Assembly: GCF_030687895.1 (NCBI RefSeq)
Contig: NZ_CP117452.1
Span: 2,869,501 to 2,933,500 of the forward strand
Direction: 5' to 3'
Origin: Pseudomonas sp. FP198
GTDB lineage: Bacteria; Pseudomonadota; Gammaproteobacteria; Pseudomonadales; Pseudomonadaceae
DNA: 64,000 nucleotides
The notes under the pieces are model-generated. The model was given only the letters and a program-made list of their open reading frames with translations, was not told the origin of the DNA and did no database searches. A program made the position numbers and the translations under genes. Positions 35,091 through 43,463 of the stretch are shown in pieces (within the stretch, counting starts at the first letter, position 1; each line of letters opens with the position of its first letter).

Positions 35091-37268
35091 ATGGCAATCA
35101 CGCAAAACAACCGGTTGGTGCAGGTCGACAGTCCCCTCGGCGGCGATGTCCTGCTGCTGCAAAGCATGGACGGCAGCGAAGAGCTGGGGCGGTTGTTCCA
35201 TTACGAGCTGGACCTCACCTCCGAAGATCGGGCGATCAAGTTCGACCAGTTGCTGGGCAAGCCGATGGGCCTGACCCTCGAACTCTACGACGGAGGCAAA
35301 CGTTATTTCCATGGCATTGTCAGCACCTGCCGACAGCTGACCGGGCACGGGCAGTTCGCCGGGTACCGTGTCAGCCTCCGGCCCTGGTTCTGGCTACTCA
35401 CCCGCACCTCGGATTGCCGGATCTTCCAGAACAAGACCGTGCCGGACATCATCAAGCAGGTATTTCGCGACCTCGGTTTCTCCGACTTCGAAGACAGCCT
35501 GAGCGGCAGCTACCGCGAGTGGGAATATTGCGTGCAGTACCGCGAGACCAGCTTCGATTTCGTCAGTCGGCTGATGGAGCAGGAAGGCATCTATTACTAC
35601 TTCCGCCATGAGAAGTCCCGCCATGTGCTGGTGCTGGCCGATGCCTACGGCGCTCACTCCACGGCGGCGGACTACGCGTCGGTGCCCTTCTATCCGCCCG
35701 ATCGGCAGATGCGCGAGCGCGACCATTTCTACGATTGGCAGATGGCCCGTGAAGTGCAACCCGGCTCGCTGGCGCTGAACGACTACGACTTCCTGCGGCC
35801 GCGGGCCAGCCTTGAGGTGCGCTCCAGTGTGCCGCGCAACCACAGCAACGGCGAATACCCGCTCTTCGACTACCCCGGTGAGTACGTCCAGAGCAACGAT
35901 GGCGATCACTATGCGCGAACCCGCATCGAAGCCATCCATAGCCAGTTCGAGCGCGTGCAGCTACGTGGCCGCGCTCGCGGGCTGGGTTCCGGCCATTTGT
36001 TCACGCTGACCGGTTATGACCGCGTGGACCAGAACCGCGAATACCTGATAGTCGTCGCACGCTACCAGATCCGCCAGGAAGCCTACGAAAGCGGGCAACA
36101 GGAACAGGCTGAACAGTTCGTCAGTGAGTTGGACTGCATGGATGCCAGCCAGGCGTTTCGCCCCCTCCCCGTCACGCCCATGCCGATTGTCCGCGGTCCA
36201 CAGACCGCGGTGGTGGTTGGCCCCAGTGGCGAGGAGATATGGACCGACCAGTATGGTCGGGTCAAGGTGCATTTCCATTGGGATCGCCATGATCAGTCCA
36301 ACGAAAACAGCTCCTGCTGGATTCGCGTCTCACAGGCCTGGGCCGGCAAGAACTGGGGCTCGGTGCAGATCCCTCGAATCGGCCAGGAAGTGATCGTCAG
36401 CTTCCTCGAAGGCGACCCGGACCGGCCGATCATCACTGGCCGCGTCTACAACGCTGAACAGACCGTGCCTTACCAACTGCCGGCCAACGCCACTCAGAGC
36501 GGCGTGAAAAGCCGATCGAGCAAGGACGGCACGCAAGCCAACTTCAATGAAATTCGCATGGAAGACAAAAAAGGCGCGGAGCAGCTGTTCATTCACGCCG
36601 AGAAGAACCAGGACATCGAGGTCGAGAACGACGAGACCCATTGGGTCGGCCATGATCGCAGCAAGACCGTCGACAACGATGAAACCGTGCAGGTCAAACA
36701 CGACCGTACCGAAACGGTGGGCAATAACGAAACCATCTCCATCGGCGTCGACCGCACAGAGGATGTCGGCAGCAATGAAAAGATCACGATCGGCGCCAAT
36801 CGCACCGAACGGGTGGGCAGCAACGAAACCATCACCATCGGCGCGGACCGCACGGAAAAGGTCGGCGCGAACGAAAAAATCAGCATCGCCAGCAACCGCA
36901 CCGAGGATGTCGGTGGCAACGAGACCATCGACATCGCGGGCAACCGTAATGAAACGGTGCAGGGCAACGAAGGGATCGAGATCAATGGCAACCAGAGCAC
37001 CCGGATCGGCCAGAACGAATCCCGCGACGTTGCCCAGAACCGCAGCACGGGCATCAAACAGAACGACAGCCTGGATGTGGGCAAGCATTTCATGCTCGAC
37101 GCCGGCGATTCGATCAGCCTGACTACCGGCGCCGCCAGCATCACCATGAAGAAGGACGGCAGCATCGTCATCAGCGGCAAGAACATCACCATCGATGGCT
37201 CTGGCGCCATCAACATCAAGGCCAACAAGAATGTGGTCGTCAAAGGCCAGAAAATTCTGCAGAACTGA
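35091..37268 (+). CDS. vgrG: VgrG, type VI secretion spike protein
   Basis: A 725-residue T6SS tail-spike protein (TssI). It has gp27-like domains (about 10-370: LGRLFHYELDLTS, RLMEQEGIYYYFRHE), a gp5 OB-fold (EIWTDQYGRVKVHFHWD, about 385-460) and the GSVQIPRIGQEVIVSFLEGD motif. A long beta-helix needle follows at 523-666, made of nine exact 16-residue repeats. The C-terminus (about 670-725) is the usual VgrG end, with no effector domain attached. ATG 35091 has AGGGGA 7 bases upstream. The cargo is probably the PAAR-like protein four genes downstream. Confidence 0.95.
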   Translation: MAITQNNRLVQVDSPLGGDVLLLQSMDGSEELGRLFHYELDLTSEDRAIKFDQLLGKPMGLTLELYDGGKRYFHGIVSTCRQLTGHGQFAGYRVSLRPWFWLLTRTSDCRIFQNKTVPDIIKQVFRDLGFSDFEDSLSGSYREWEYCVQYRETSFDFVSRLMEQEGIYYYFRHEKSRHVLVLADAYGAHSTAADYASVPFYPPDRQMRERDHFYDWQMAREVQPGSLALNDYDFLRPRASLEVRSSVPRNHSNGEYPLFDYPGEYVQSNDGDHYARTRIEAIHSQFERVQLRGRARGLGSGHLFTLTGYDRVDQNREYLIVVARYQIRQEAYESGQQEQAEQFVSELDCMDASQAFRPLPVTPMPIVRGPQTAVVVGPSGEEIWTDQYGRVKVHFHWDRHDQSNENSSCWIRVSQAWAGKNWGSVQIPRIGQEVIVSFLEGDPDRPIITGRVYNAEQTVPYQLPANATQSGVKSRSSKDGTQANFNEIRMEDKKGAEQLFIHAEKNQDIEVENDETHWVGHDRSKTVDNDETVQVKHDRTETVGNNETISIGVDRTEDVGSNEKITIGANRTERVGSNETITIGADRTEKVGANEKISIASNRTEDVGGNETIDIAGNRNETVQGNEGIEINGNQSTRIGQNESRDVAQNRSTGIKQNDSLDVGKHFMLDAGDSISLTTGAASITMKKDGSIVISGKNITIDGSGAINIKANKNVVVKGQKILQN
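36657..37088 (+). repeat. Nine in-frame 48-base repeats in the VgrG needle
   Basis: Units begin at 36657, 36705, 36753, 36801, 36849, 36897, 36945, 36993 and 37041 with no length variation. The consensus protein unit is RTE.VG.NE.I.I..N (16 residues). Confidence 0.85.
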
Positions 37269-37285
37269 GCCACGGAGCAGGCGTC

Positions 37286-37744
37286 ATGACCGTTGAATAT
37301 CATCTTCCCGTATCTTCCACCGCCACGCCGACGCGCGTGGATGGCGTCGTGATCGGAGTACTGCTTGACGTACCCACGCCGGACGCTCCGGTCGTGGCCT
37401 TCCCCGGCTGCCCCGGCGAAACCGGCCTCGCCGCGCGCACCACCACCGCGCTCTGTCGTGACGACATCGGCGCCCAGGTCGCGCTGATGTTCGAGGCCGG
37501 TGACCCGGCCCGGCCGTTGGTGATCGGCCGCATCCAGCGCCTGCCGGCAAGCGCAACGCCAACGGTCGCCCACCTCGATGGCGAGCGGCTGGAGTTCAGC
37601 GCGAAACAGGAGATCGTCCTGCGTTGCGGCAAGGCCAGCATCACCCTGACCCGCGCGGGCAAGGTGATCATCCGGGGCACCTACCTCTCCAGCCGCTCCA
37701 GCGGGGTCAACCGCATCAAGGGCGGCTCGGTGCAAATCAACTGA
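37286..37744 (+). CDS. DUF6484-type protein in T6SS island
   Basis: A 152-residue protein of the DUF6484 kind found next to vgrG genes. It begins with an OB-like segment (RVDGVVIGVLLDVP, DDIGAQVALMFEAGDPARPL, VIGRI) and ends with a beta-strand block (LEFSAKQEIVLRCGKASITL, IRGTYLSSRSSGVNRIKGGS) similar to VgrG tips. GGAG lies 8 bases before the ATG and 17 bases separate it from vgrG. Its role is not established; the likely one is in adaptor or spike assembly. Confidence 0.8.
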   Translation: MTVEYHLPVSSTATPTRVDGVVIGVLLDVPTPDAPVVAFPGCPGETGLAARTTTALCRDDIGAQVALMFEAGDPARPLVIGRIQRLPASATPTVAHLDGERLEFSAKQEIVLRCGKASITLTRAGKVIIRGTYLSSRSSGVNRIKGGSVQIN

Positions 37745-37759
37745 CAGGTAAGTCGCCCC

Positions 37760-38872
37760 ATGGAACTGCTCAACGCCAGCAAACTGCATGCTGCCTATAC
37801 GCTGGGTATGGCGAGCGACGGCCGCGAATCCCTGGTCGTCGTGGCCAAGGGCACCTTCGATCTACCGCTGGACGGGCGTGCCGCGACCCTCGCAGAAATC
37901 CAGCAACCGCTGCTGATGGCTGACACCTTCTTCGGCGAACCGGGCCTCAGCGCGCCACGAGAGGAAATGGACTTCGCGCCTTTCAAGCCATTCTGCGACG
38001 TGCTGGTATCGGGCAAAGCTTATGCACCGGGTGGTCGGCCGGTGACGCAGTTGACCGCGGGTATTCGTGTCGGTCGGGTGAGCAAGGCTTTTTCGGTGTT
38101 CGGTCCCCGGCAGTGGCAGCTGGGAATGTCAGGTATCCATGCCGGCTCAGCGCAGCCTTTCACCGCGCAGGCTATCTCCTATGCCCAGGCTTTCGGCGGC
38201 TCTCATCCCATGGAGAACATCCCCGACATGCGTCATTGCTACCAGCCCAACCCGAGCGGTTGTGGCTGGTACCCAGACAGTTGCGACGACGCTGACATCG
38301 TCGGCCGGCCGATGCCGAACAGCGAAGAGCCGGGCAAGCCGATCGACAGCCCTTCTGGCGATTTCCGCCCCATGGCCCTCGGGCCAATTGGGCGCAGTTG
38401 GCCGCAACGCGCGCGCTTCGCCGGTACTTACGACGATGCCTGGCTGGCCGATTGCTTTCCGTTTCTGCCTGGGGATTTCGACAACCGCTATTTCCAGGCC
38501 GCGCCTGAAGACCAGCAAACCGATTACCTGCGCGGCGGCGAAGAGGTGTTGTTGCTGAACCTCACGGCCCAGGAGCGGGCAGGCTTTCGCATTCCCGAAA
38601 TGGCTGTGCCGGTGACTTTTTTTATGAAAAAAGGCGGCCATGAAACGGTCTCGGCGGTGATCGACACCTTGCTGATCGACACTGACGCCCGCCAGGTGCA
38701 ACTGACCTGGCGGATTTCCCGTCCGCTACGGCGCAACATTTTCGAGATTGCCCAGGTGCTGGTCGGGACGATGTCCACGGCTTGGTGGCGTGCGCGTGAA
38801 TTGGGCAAGGAGTACTACCCATCGCTGGGCGCCCTGGTCAAAGCCAAGCGTGCTCCCGAGGAAACCGATTGA
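37760..38872 (+). CDS. DUF2169 T6SS effector adaptor
   Basis: A 370-residue DUF2169 protein. Members chaperone PAAR-like/DUF4150 effectors onto VgrG. Typical segments are present: LVVVAKGTFDLPLDG, CDVLVSGKAYAPGG, RVGRVSKAFSVFGPRQW and DNRYFQAAPEDQQTDYLRGG. The next gene starts one base inside its stop (TGATG). Length and context match adaptors in other VgrG-DUF2169-DUF4150 islands. Confidence 0.88.
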   Translation: MELLNASKLHAAYTLGMASDGRESLVVVAKGTFDLPLDGRAATLAEIQQPLLMADTFFGEPGLSAPREEMDFAPFKPFCDVLVSGKAYAPGGRPVTQLTAGIRVGRVSKAFSVFGPRQWQLGMSGIHAGSAQPFTAQAISYAQAFGGSHPMENIPDMRHCYQPNPSGCGWYPDSCDDADIVGRPMPNSEEPGKPIDSPSGDFRPMALGPIGRSWPQRARFAGTYDDAWLADCFPFLPGDFDNRYFQAAPEDQQTDYLRGGEEVLLLNLTAQERAGFRIPEMAVPVTFFMKKGGHETVSAVIDTLLIDTDARQVQLTWRISRPLRRNIFEIAQVLVGTMSTAWWRARELGKEYYPSLGALVKAKRAPEETD

Positions 38873-39909
38873 TGAGTGCTCTGTGCGTCATCGGTTCGGG
38901 GATGGTCAGCGCTGTTGGCCTCAGCGCACCGGCCAGCTGCGCGGCGATCCGCTGCGCCATCGACAACTTCCAGGAAACCCGCTTCATCGACCGCGGCGGC
39001 GAATGGATCATTGGCGCCAGCGTACCTTTGGAACAGCCCTGGCGCGGCCACACCAAGCTGATCAAGATGGCCGCTCGCGCCATCGCCGAGGCATTGCAGA
39101 GCACCCCAGGGGTCGATCCGGAAAAGACTCCGCTGTTGCTGTGCGTGGCGGAAGCCGAACGTCCCGGACGCCTGAACGGCCTGGATAAGCGACTGTTGCA
39201 GGCCATCGAAACGGAGCTGGGGCTGCGCTTTCATCCTGACTCCAGCGTCATTGCCCGAGGACGGGTCAGTGCTGCCGTGGCCCTGCTCGATGCGCGCACG
39301 CTGATCTACCAGGGCGGTCGTCGCCACGTACTGGTTGCCGGCGTCGATTCCTTTCTGGCAGGAGCGACGTTGACCGCCTTCGAAGCGCGCGAGCGCCTGC
39401 TCACCAGCCAGAACTCCAACGGTTTCATTCCCGGCGAAGGCGCCGCTGCCGTGGTGTTGGCCGCCCCGGTCGCCAGCGAAACGCCGCAGTTAACCTGCAT
39501 CGGCCTGGGTTTCGGCCTGGAACAGGCCACGGTGGAATCCGAAGACCTGCCGCTGCGCGCCGAAGGCCTGACCCAGGCTGTACGCGCAGCGCTGAACGAA
39601 GCGGGCTGCGGCCTGGAGCAGATGGATTATCGCCTGACGGATATTTCCGGCGAACAGTACTACTTCAAGGAGGCTTCCCTGGCCTTGAGTCGCAGCCTGC
39701 GGGTACGCAAGGAGTTCTTCCATCTCTGGCATCCGGCGGATTGCATCGGCGAAGTCGGTGCGGCCATCGGCCCGGCAATGCTCGCCGTGGCCCTGGCTGC
39801 CAGTCGCAAGGGCTACGGCGAAGGGCCCAATATTTTCTGTCACCTGGGCAACGACGCTGGCGAGCGCGCGGCCGCACTGCTCAGCTACCGGATCGTGAGG
39901 GCTGCCTGA
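38872..39909 (+). CDS. Ketosynthase/thiolase-like protein, probably non-catalytic, in T6SS island
   Basis: A 345-residue protein with a beta-ketoacyl synthase-like fold: N-terminal VIGSGMVSAVGL, mid-region HVLVAGVDSFL and the KAS-type GFIPGEGAAAVVL. The usual nucleophile region reads SVIARGRVSAAVALLDA, with no cysteine where condensing enzymes have one. Such thiolase-fold proteins recur beside DUF2169 and DUF4150 genes, and a structural or loading role is more likely than catalysis. Start and stop both overlap neighbours by one base, giving tight coupling with adaptor and effector. The precise role is unknown. Confidence 0.75.
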   Translation: MSALCVIGSGMVSAVGLSAPASCAAIRCAIDNFQETRFIDRGGEWIIGASVPLEQPWRGHTKLIKMAARAIAEALQSTPGVDPEKTPLLLCVAEAERPGRLNGLDKRLLQAIETELGLRFHPDSSVIARGRVSAAVALLDARTLIYQGGRRHVLVAGVDSFLAGATLTAFEARERLLTSQNSNGFIPGEGAAAVVLAAPVASETPQLTCIGLGFGLEQATVESEDLPLRAEGLTQAVRAALNEAGCGLEQMDYRLTDISGEQYYFKEASLALSRSLRVRKEFFHLWHPADCIGEVGAAIGPAMLAVALAASRKGYGEGPNIFCHLGNDAGERAAALLSYRIVRAA

Positions 39910-41099
39910 TGGCCAACGAAGTCTTTGCCAACAACATGGAAGTTTCCTGCAAGGCGGCCGACGGCAAGTCGATCGCCTGTTTTCCGGATGTCTGCTTCAC
40001 CCCCCCGCAGGCCCCGCCCACCCCGCTCGGCGTGCCCATCCCCTATCCCAACACCGGCATGGCCAAGGACACGACCAAGGGCAGTCGAACGGTCAGGATC
40101 AGCGGCAAGGAAGTGATGCTCAAGGACAAGAGCTTCTTCAAGACCAGCTATGGCGACGAGGCCGGGAATGCGCCGAAAAAAGGCATCGTCACCAGCCGGA
40201 ACAAGGGCAAGGTGTATTTCACGTCCTGGTCGATGGATGTGAAGTATGAAGGCAAGAATGTTGTTCGGCACATGGACCTGACTACTCATAACCATGCTTC
40301 TCAGCCTGGGAATACGGTGCCTTGGCCTTATGCTGACCGAATGGCATTGGCCGAGGAGCTGGGGCAATGCGAAAGCGAAAGAGCGCGAGCAAACGAGGCT
40401 TGCAAGGGCACCAACAAGGAAACGAGCTGCCCGGATACGGACAAGCTGAAAAACGCCATCAAAGCCCGCAGCGATGCGAAAAAATCCGCAGGCGACGGTT
40501 TTAAAACTGACCCAGCCTATCTGGCGGCACACAAGGGAGTCAAAAACGAATACTCGTCCTTGGCGACAGCGGTCAATGCCAACGATTGCCAAAAGGCGTT
40601 GCGCTGTTTCCTTGCCCCGTACAAGCCCAACAGGTGTTGTCCGGGACAGACCGGCGACCACCTTATCGATTCGGCCTCCTTTACCAACGGGCCGGACTCC
40701 GTTGACCAGCCCAGAAACCAGCACCCGACGAAAGATGGCTGGAGCAACTACAAGACCGACAAGGCCCCGGTAATGTGCGTCGAGGGGCCCAACCAGACCA
40801 CCGCTACCCACGGGCAGATGCACCTGCGCCGTGGGGTGGTGGCTTTGCGCGAGGCAGACTCCAAAGGTGAATGGTCAAGAGCGAAGGCCACAAAAACAGG
40901 GGCCTTGGCAGCCATGAGGACTTTTCCGGACTCCGAATGTTCTCAGGAATGCCTGGAAGCGCAGTTGAACAAATACCACGATAACGCAAAGGATTCTGGC
41001 GAAGAGAAACCGATCAATGCCAGCGTATCCATGACCAGCGATCCTCAACAGCGCGCCAACGCTATTCGAGACATGTTCCCTGATACCCCCAATCCTTAA
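39909..41099 (+). CDS. PAAR-like (DUF4150) protein with C-terminal toxin-like domain
   Basis: A 396-residue candidate T6SS effector. Residues about 5-130 are a DUF4150 PAAR-like tip (ANNMEVSCKAADGKSIACFP, PPTPLGVPIPYPNTGMAKDT, MDLTTHNHASQPGN). A charged linker rich in Lys and Ala (about 150-220) follows. The C-terminal domain has GDHLID (249-254), MCVEGPNQTTATHGQMH (289-305) and cysteines at 227, 233, 243, 244 and 290. The spaced His residues (251, 301, 305) resemble HNH/endonuclease-VII toxins, but the GHH signature reads GDH, so nuclease activity is inferred. DNA after about 40,300 is less GC-rich than the 5' part, as is common for swapped toxin tips. Confidence 0.8.
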   Translation: MANEVFANNMEVSCKAADGKSIACFPDVCFTPPQAPPTPLGVPIPYPNTGMAKDTTKGSRTVRISGKEVMLKDKSFFKTSYGDEAGNAPKKGIVTSRNKGKVYFTSWSMDVKYEGKNVVRHMDLTTHNHASQPGNTVPWPYADRMALAEELGQCESERARANEACKGTNKETSCPDTDKLKNAIKARSDAKKSAGDGFKTDPAYLAAHKGVKNEYSSLATAVNANDCQKALRCFLAPYKPNRCCPGQTGDHLIDSASFTNGPDSVDQPRNQHPTKDGWSNYKTDKAPVMCVEGPNQTTATHGQMHLRRGVVALREADSKGEWSRAKATKTGALAAMRTFPDSECSQECLEAQLNKYHDNAKDSGEEKPINASVSMTSDPQQRANAIRDMFPDTPNP

Positions 41100-41121
41100 T
41101 TCATTATCCCTGGAGACACGA

Positions 41122-42045
41122 ATGGACCCTCGAGACCCTCGACTCAGTGGACTCAGCATCGGCACTGGTGTCGTGCGCCATCTGGACCTCGGCTATTTGA
41201 TCGCTACTCATGACGCGGCAGTAAGCGAGGGTTACGCGGATTCGATCCTGTTCACTTTGTACCAGGGAACCTTGTACGCTGGAGCGGTGCCCTGGCTTGC
41301 ATGCTCTGGAACCGTCTGCCATGTGCCGGCCGAACGTCACGTGATGTTGGGCACCAATGGATCTGTGGAAACCAGTGGCGGCGGTATCAGAACAGAGGAG
41401 GACATTGCCAGTTGCGGAGTGGATCCGCGAAAGCGCGGCCCTCTGCGCGAAATCCGTGGCATTGCCAAAGGCCGCGCCTACGCCGTAGGCACTTGCCGCC
41501 AAGCCTACGTTCGCGACGGCGAAGACCAGTGGCGTTGTATCGACCAGAGCGCCCAGGTCGGCGACACGCCCATCACCGACACCAGCTTCGAATCCATCGA
41601 CGGGTTCAGCGAACAGGAAATCTATACCGTCGGTTGGGAAGGCGAAATCTGGGAATACGACGGCTCCGTTTTCACCCAACGGAACAGCCCGACCAACCTG
41701 GCCCTCTACAAGGTTCGCTGCGCGCCGGACGGGTTTGCCTATGCCTGCGGCCAACTCGGGACCTTGCTGCGCGGGCGCAATGACCAATGGGAAGTGATCG
41801 ACCACGAAAGCACCCGGGAAGACCTCTGGGGCATGGAGTATTTCGACGGTCAGTTGTACGTGTCCTCCACCCATTTCGTCTATCGCCTGGAAGAGGACAA
41901 GCTCATCCCCGTCGATTTCGGCGATGACGCCCCCGGCACCTGTTATCACCTGAGTGCAGCCGACGGGATCATGTGGTCCATCGGGCCCAAGGACGTCATG
42001 GAGTTCGATGGTTCCAGCTGGAAACGGTGCCTGCAAATTGACTGA
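41122..42045 (+). CDS. Propeller-like protein, candidate immunity protein
   Basis: A 307-residue protein without signal peptide, with repeating short beta motifs (AYAVGTCRQAYVRDGEDQW, QEIYTVGWEGEIWEYDGSVF, AYACGQLGTLLRGRNDQWEV, LYVSSTHFVYRLEEDKLIPV), as in a beta-propeller. GGAG lies 6 bases before the ATG. It follows the toxin-like gene directly, the usual place of an immunity gene. It is Asp/Glu-rich, which would suit binding a basic toxin domain. The immunity role is inference; it could also be an accessory protein. Confidence 0.65.
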   Translation: MDPRDPRLSGLSIGTGVVRHLDLGYLIATHDAAVSEGYADSILFTLYQGTLYAGAVPWLACSGTVCHVPAERHVMLGTNGSVETSGGGIRTEEDIASCGVDPRKRGPLREIRGIAKGRAYAVGTCRQAYVRDGEDQWRCIDQSAQVGDTPITDTSFESIDGFSEQEIYTVGWEGEIWEYDGSVFTQRNSPTNLALYKVRCAPDGFAYACGQLGTLLRGRNDQWEVIDHESTREDLWGMEYFDGQLYVSSTHFVYRLEEDKLIPVDFGDDAPGTCYHLSAADGIMWSIGPKDVMEFDGSSWKRCLQID

Positions 42046-42075
42046 CCCGACCCGTCCACGCATCGGCAGCACTTC

Positions 42076-43326
42076 ATGATGAAGACATTGCCCGTCGTCC
42101 TTGACCTGCACGTCGAGGAAGCCGCCTTCCTTGCCATCCTGCGCGATTACGCATTACGCGCCCCCCACTATGACCTCGACGACCTGGGCAAACTGGAGGA
42201 GCGCATCGGCGCTCACCTCGATGGCTTGCGTATCGCCGGGCCAACCGGCCTGGAGATTCTGCTGGCCCAGCTCGGCCCCCACGCCGTGGGCGAGATGTTC
42301 GCCAGCGTAGTGCTGGCCTTCGAAGCCGCCAATGCGAAGGTGCTGTGGCGGCTCAGCGAGCATCTGCGCAGTGCGATGGAAACCGAGCGCGGTTATCTGA
42401 TGGCCCTGGGGTGGCTGGACTGGGAGCGGCTATCGCCCTGGATCGAGCGCATGCTCGCCGCTCCGGAGCCGCTGTTCCGTCGCCTCGGCCTGGCCGCCTG
42501 CGGCATGCATCGCCGCGATCCAGGCCCGGCCCTGCTTGCCGGGCTGTGCGAGGCGGACCCAAGCTTGCTGGCGCGTGCCGCGCGCACGGCTGGCGAGCTG
42601 CGGCGTCGTGATCTGCTGTCGGAGATTCGTGCCCACCGCCTGCATGAGGATGCGGCCACACGCTTCTGGGCCAATTGGGCCACCGCCCAGATGGGCGACC
42701 AGCAGGCGCTTGAACCTCTGCGTCAATTCGCCGAGCAACCGGGCGAGTTTCAGTATCGCGCGCTCTGTGTATTGCTGGCCTGGCAGGACCGCGAACCCAG
42801 CATCGCCTGGATACGCCAGTGCGTGCAGGATCCCAGGGACAGGCGCTTGGGCATCCAGGCCCTGGGATTGCTCGGCGATCCGGTCAGCATCCCGTGGTTG
42901 ATCCAGCAGATGGACGACGTGCCTTACGCTCGGGTCGCTGGCGAAGCGTTCAGCCTGATCACCGGCGCCGACCTGGCGCTGCTCGACCTGGAGTTGCGCA
43001 GCTCACCGGACTTCGCTGCAGGGCCGAACGATGACCCTGAGGACTCGAATGTCGCCATGGACCCCGATGAAAACCTGCCCTGGCCCGACCCGTCGGCAAT
43101 CGAAGCCTGGTGGCAGGCCAATGGCGGACAATTCCAGGCGGGGACTCGTTACATGCTGGGGCTGGCCCACAGCGAACGCAGCTTTGAGCAAGCACTCGTC
43201 CGGGGCCAGCAACGCCAACGCGTGGCCGCCGCCTGCGGCCTCGCCCGCTTTCGACCGGATGAAGCGCTTTTCCCCACCAGCGCACCGATCCAGCGGCAAC
43301 AAAGACTCTTGAAGATTACGCCGTGA
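42076..43326 (+). CDS. HEAT-repeat protein, TIGR02270-like
   Basis: A 416-residue helical protein with HEAT-like repeats (about 90-300: LFRRLGLAACGMHRRDPGPA, RFWANWATAQMGDQQALEPL, RRLGIQALGLLGDPVSIPWL). It resembles the TIGR02270 family often found in T6SS effector islands. It is the last gene of the island and ends before a REP-type inverted repeat. Its role is unknown; it may be a second immunity or chaperone protein. Confidence 0.75.
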   Translation: MMKTLPVVLDLHVEEAAFLAILRDYALRAPHYDLDDLGKLEERIGAHLDGLRIAGPTGLEILLAQLGPHAVGEMFASVVLAFEAANAKVLWRLSEHLRSAMETERGYLMALGWLDWERLSPWIERMLAAPEPLFRRLGLAACGMHRRDPGPALLAGLCEADPSLLARAARTAGELRRRDLLSEIRAHRLHEDAATRFWANWATAQMGDQQALEPLRQFAEQPGEFQYRALCVLLAWQDREPSIAWIRQCVQDPRDRRLGIQALGLLGDPVSIPWLIQQMDDVPYARVAGEAFSLITGADLALLDLELRSSPDFAAGPNDDPEDSNVAMDPDENLPWPDPSAIEAWWQANGGQFQAGTRYMLGLAHSERSFEQALVRGQQRQRVAAACGLARFRPDEALFPTSAPIQRQQRLLKITP

Positions 43327-43330
43327 TCCC

Positions 43331-43440
43331 CGTGGCGAGGGAGCTTGCTCCCGCTCGGTTGCGCAGCGACCGCAAGATTTCCGGGCAGCTGCGCACTGGA
43401 GCGCCAGGTCGGCCGAGCGGGAGCAAGCTCCCTCGCCACC
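43331..43440. repeat. REPIN-like inverted repeat, GGGAGCTTGCTCCC type
   Basis: CGTGGCGAGGGAGCTTGCTC at the left and an inverted partner ending CCCTCGCCACC at the right. It lies between convergent genes and is related to 62984-63116. Confidence 0.85.
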
Positions 43441-43463
43441 AAAGGCGCGTTGATCGAGCCGCA

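Noticed and set aside
36657..37088. CRISPR-like or VNTR array outside genes
   Set aside because: The 48-base units are in frame within vgrG and encode a beta-helix.
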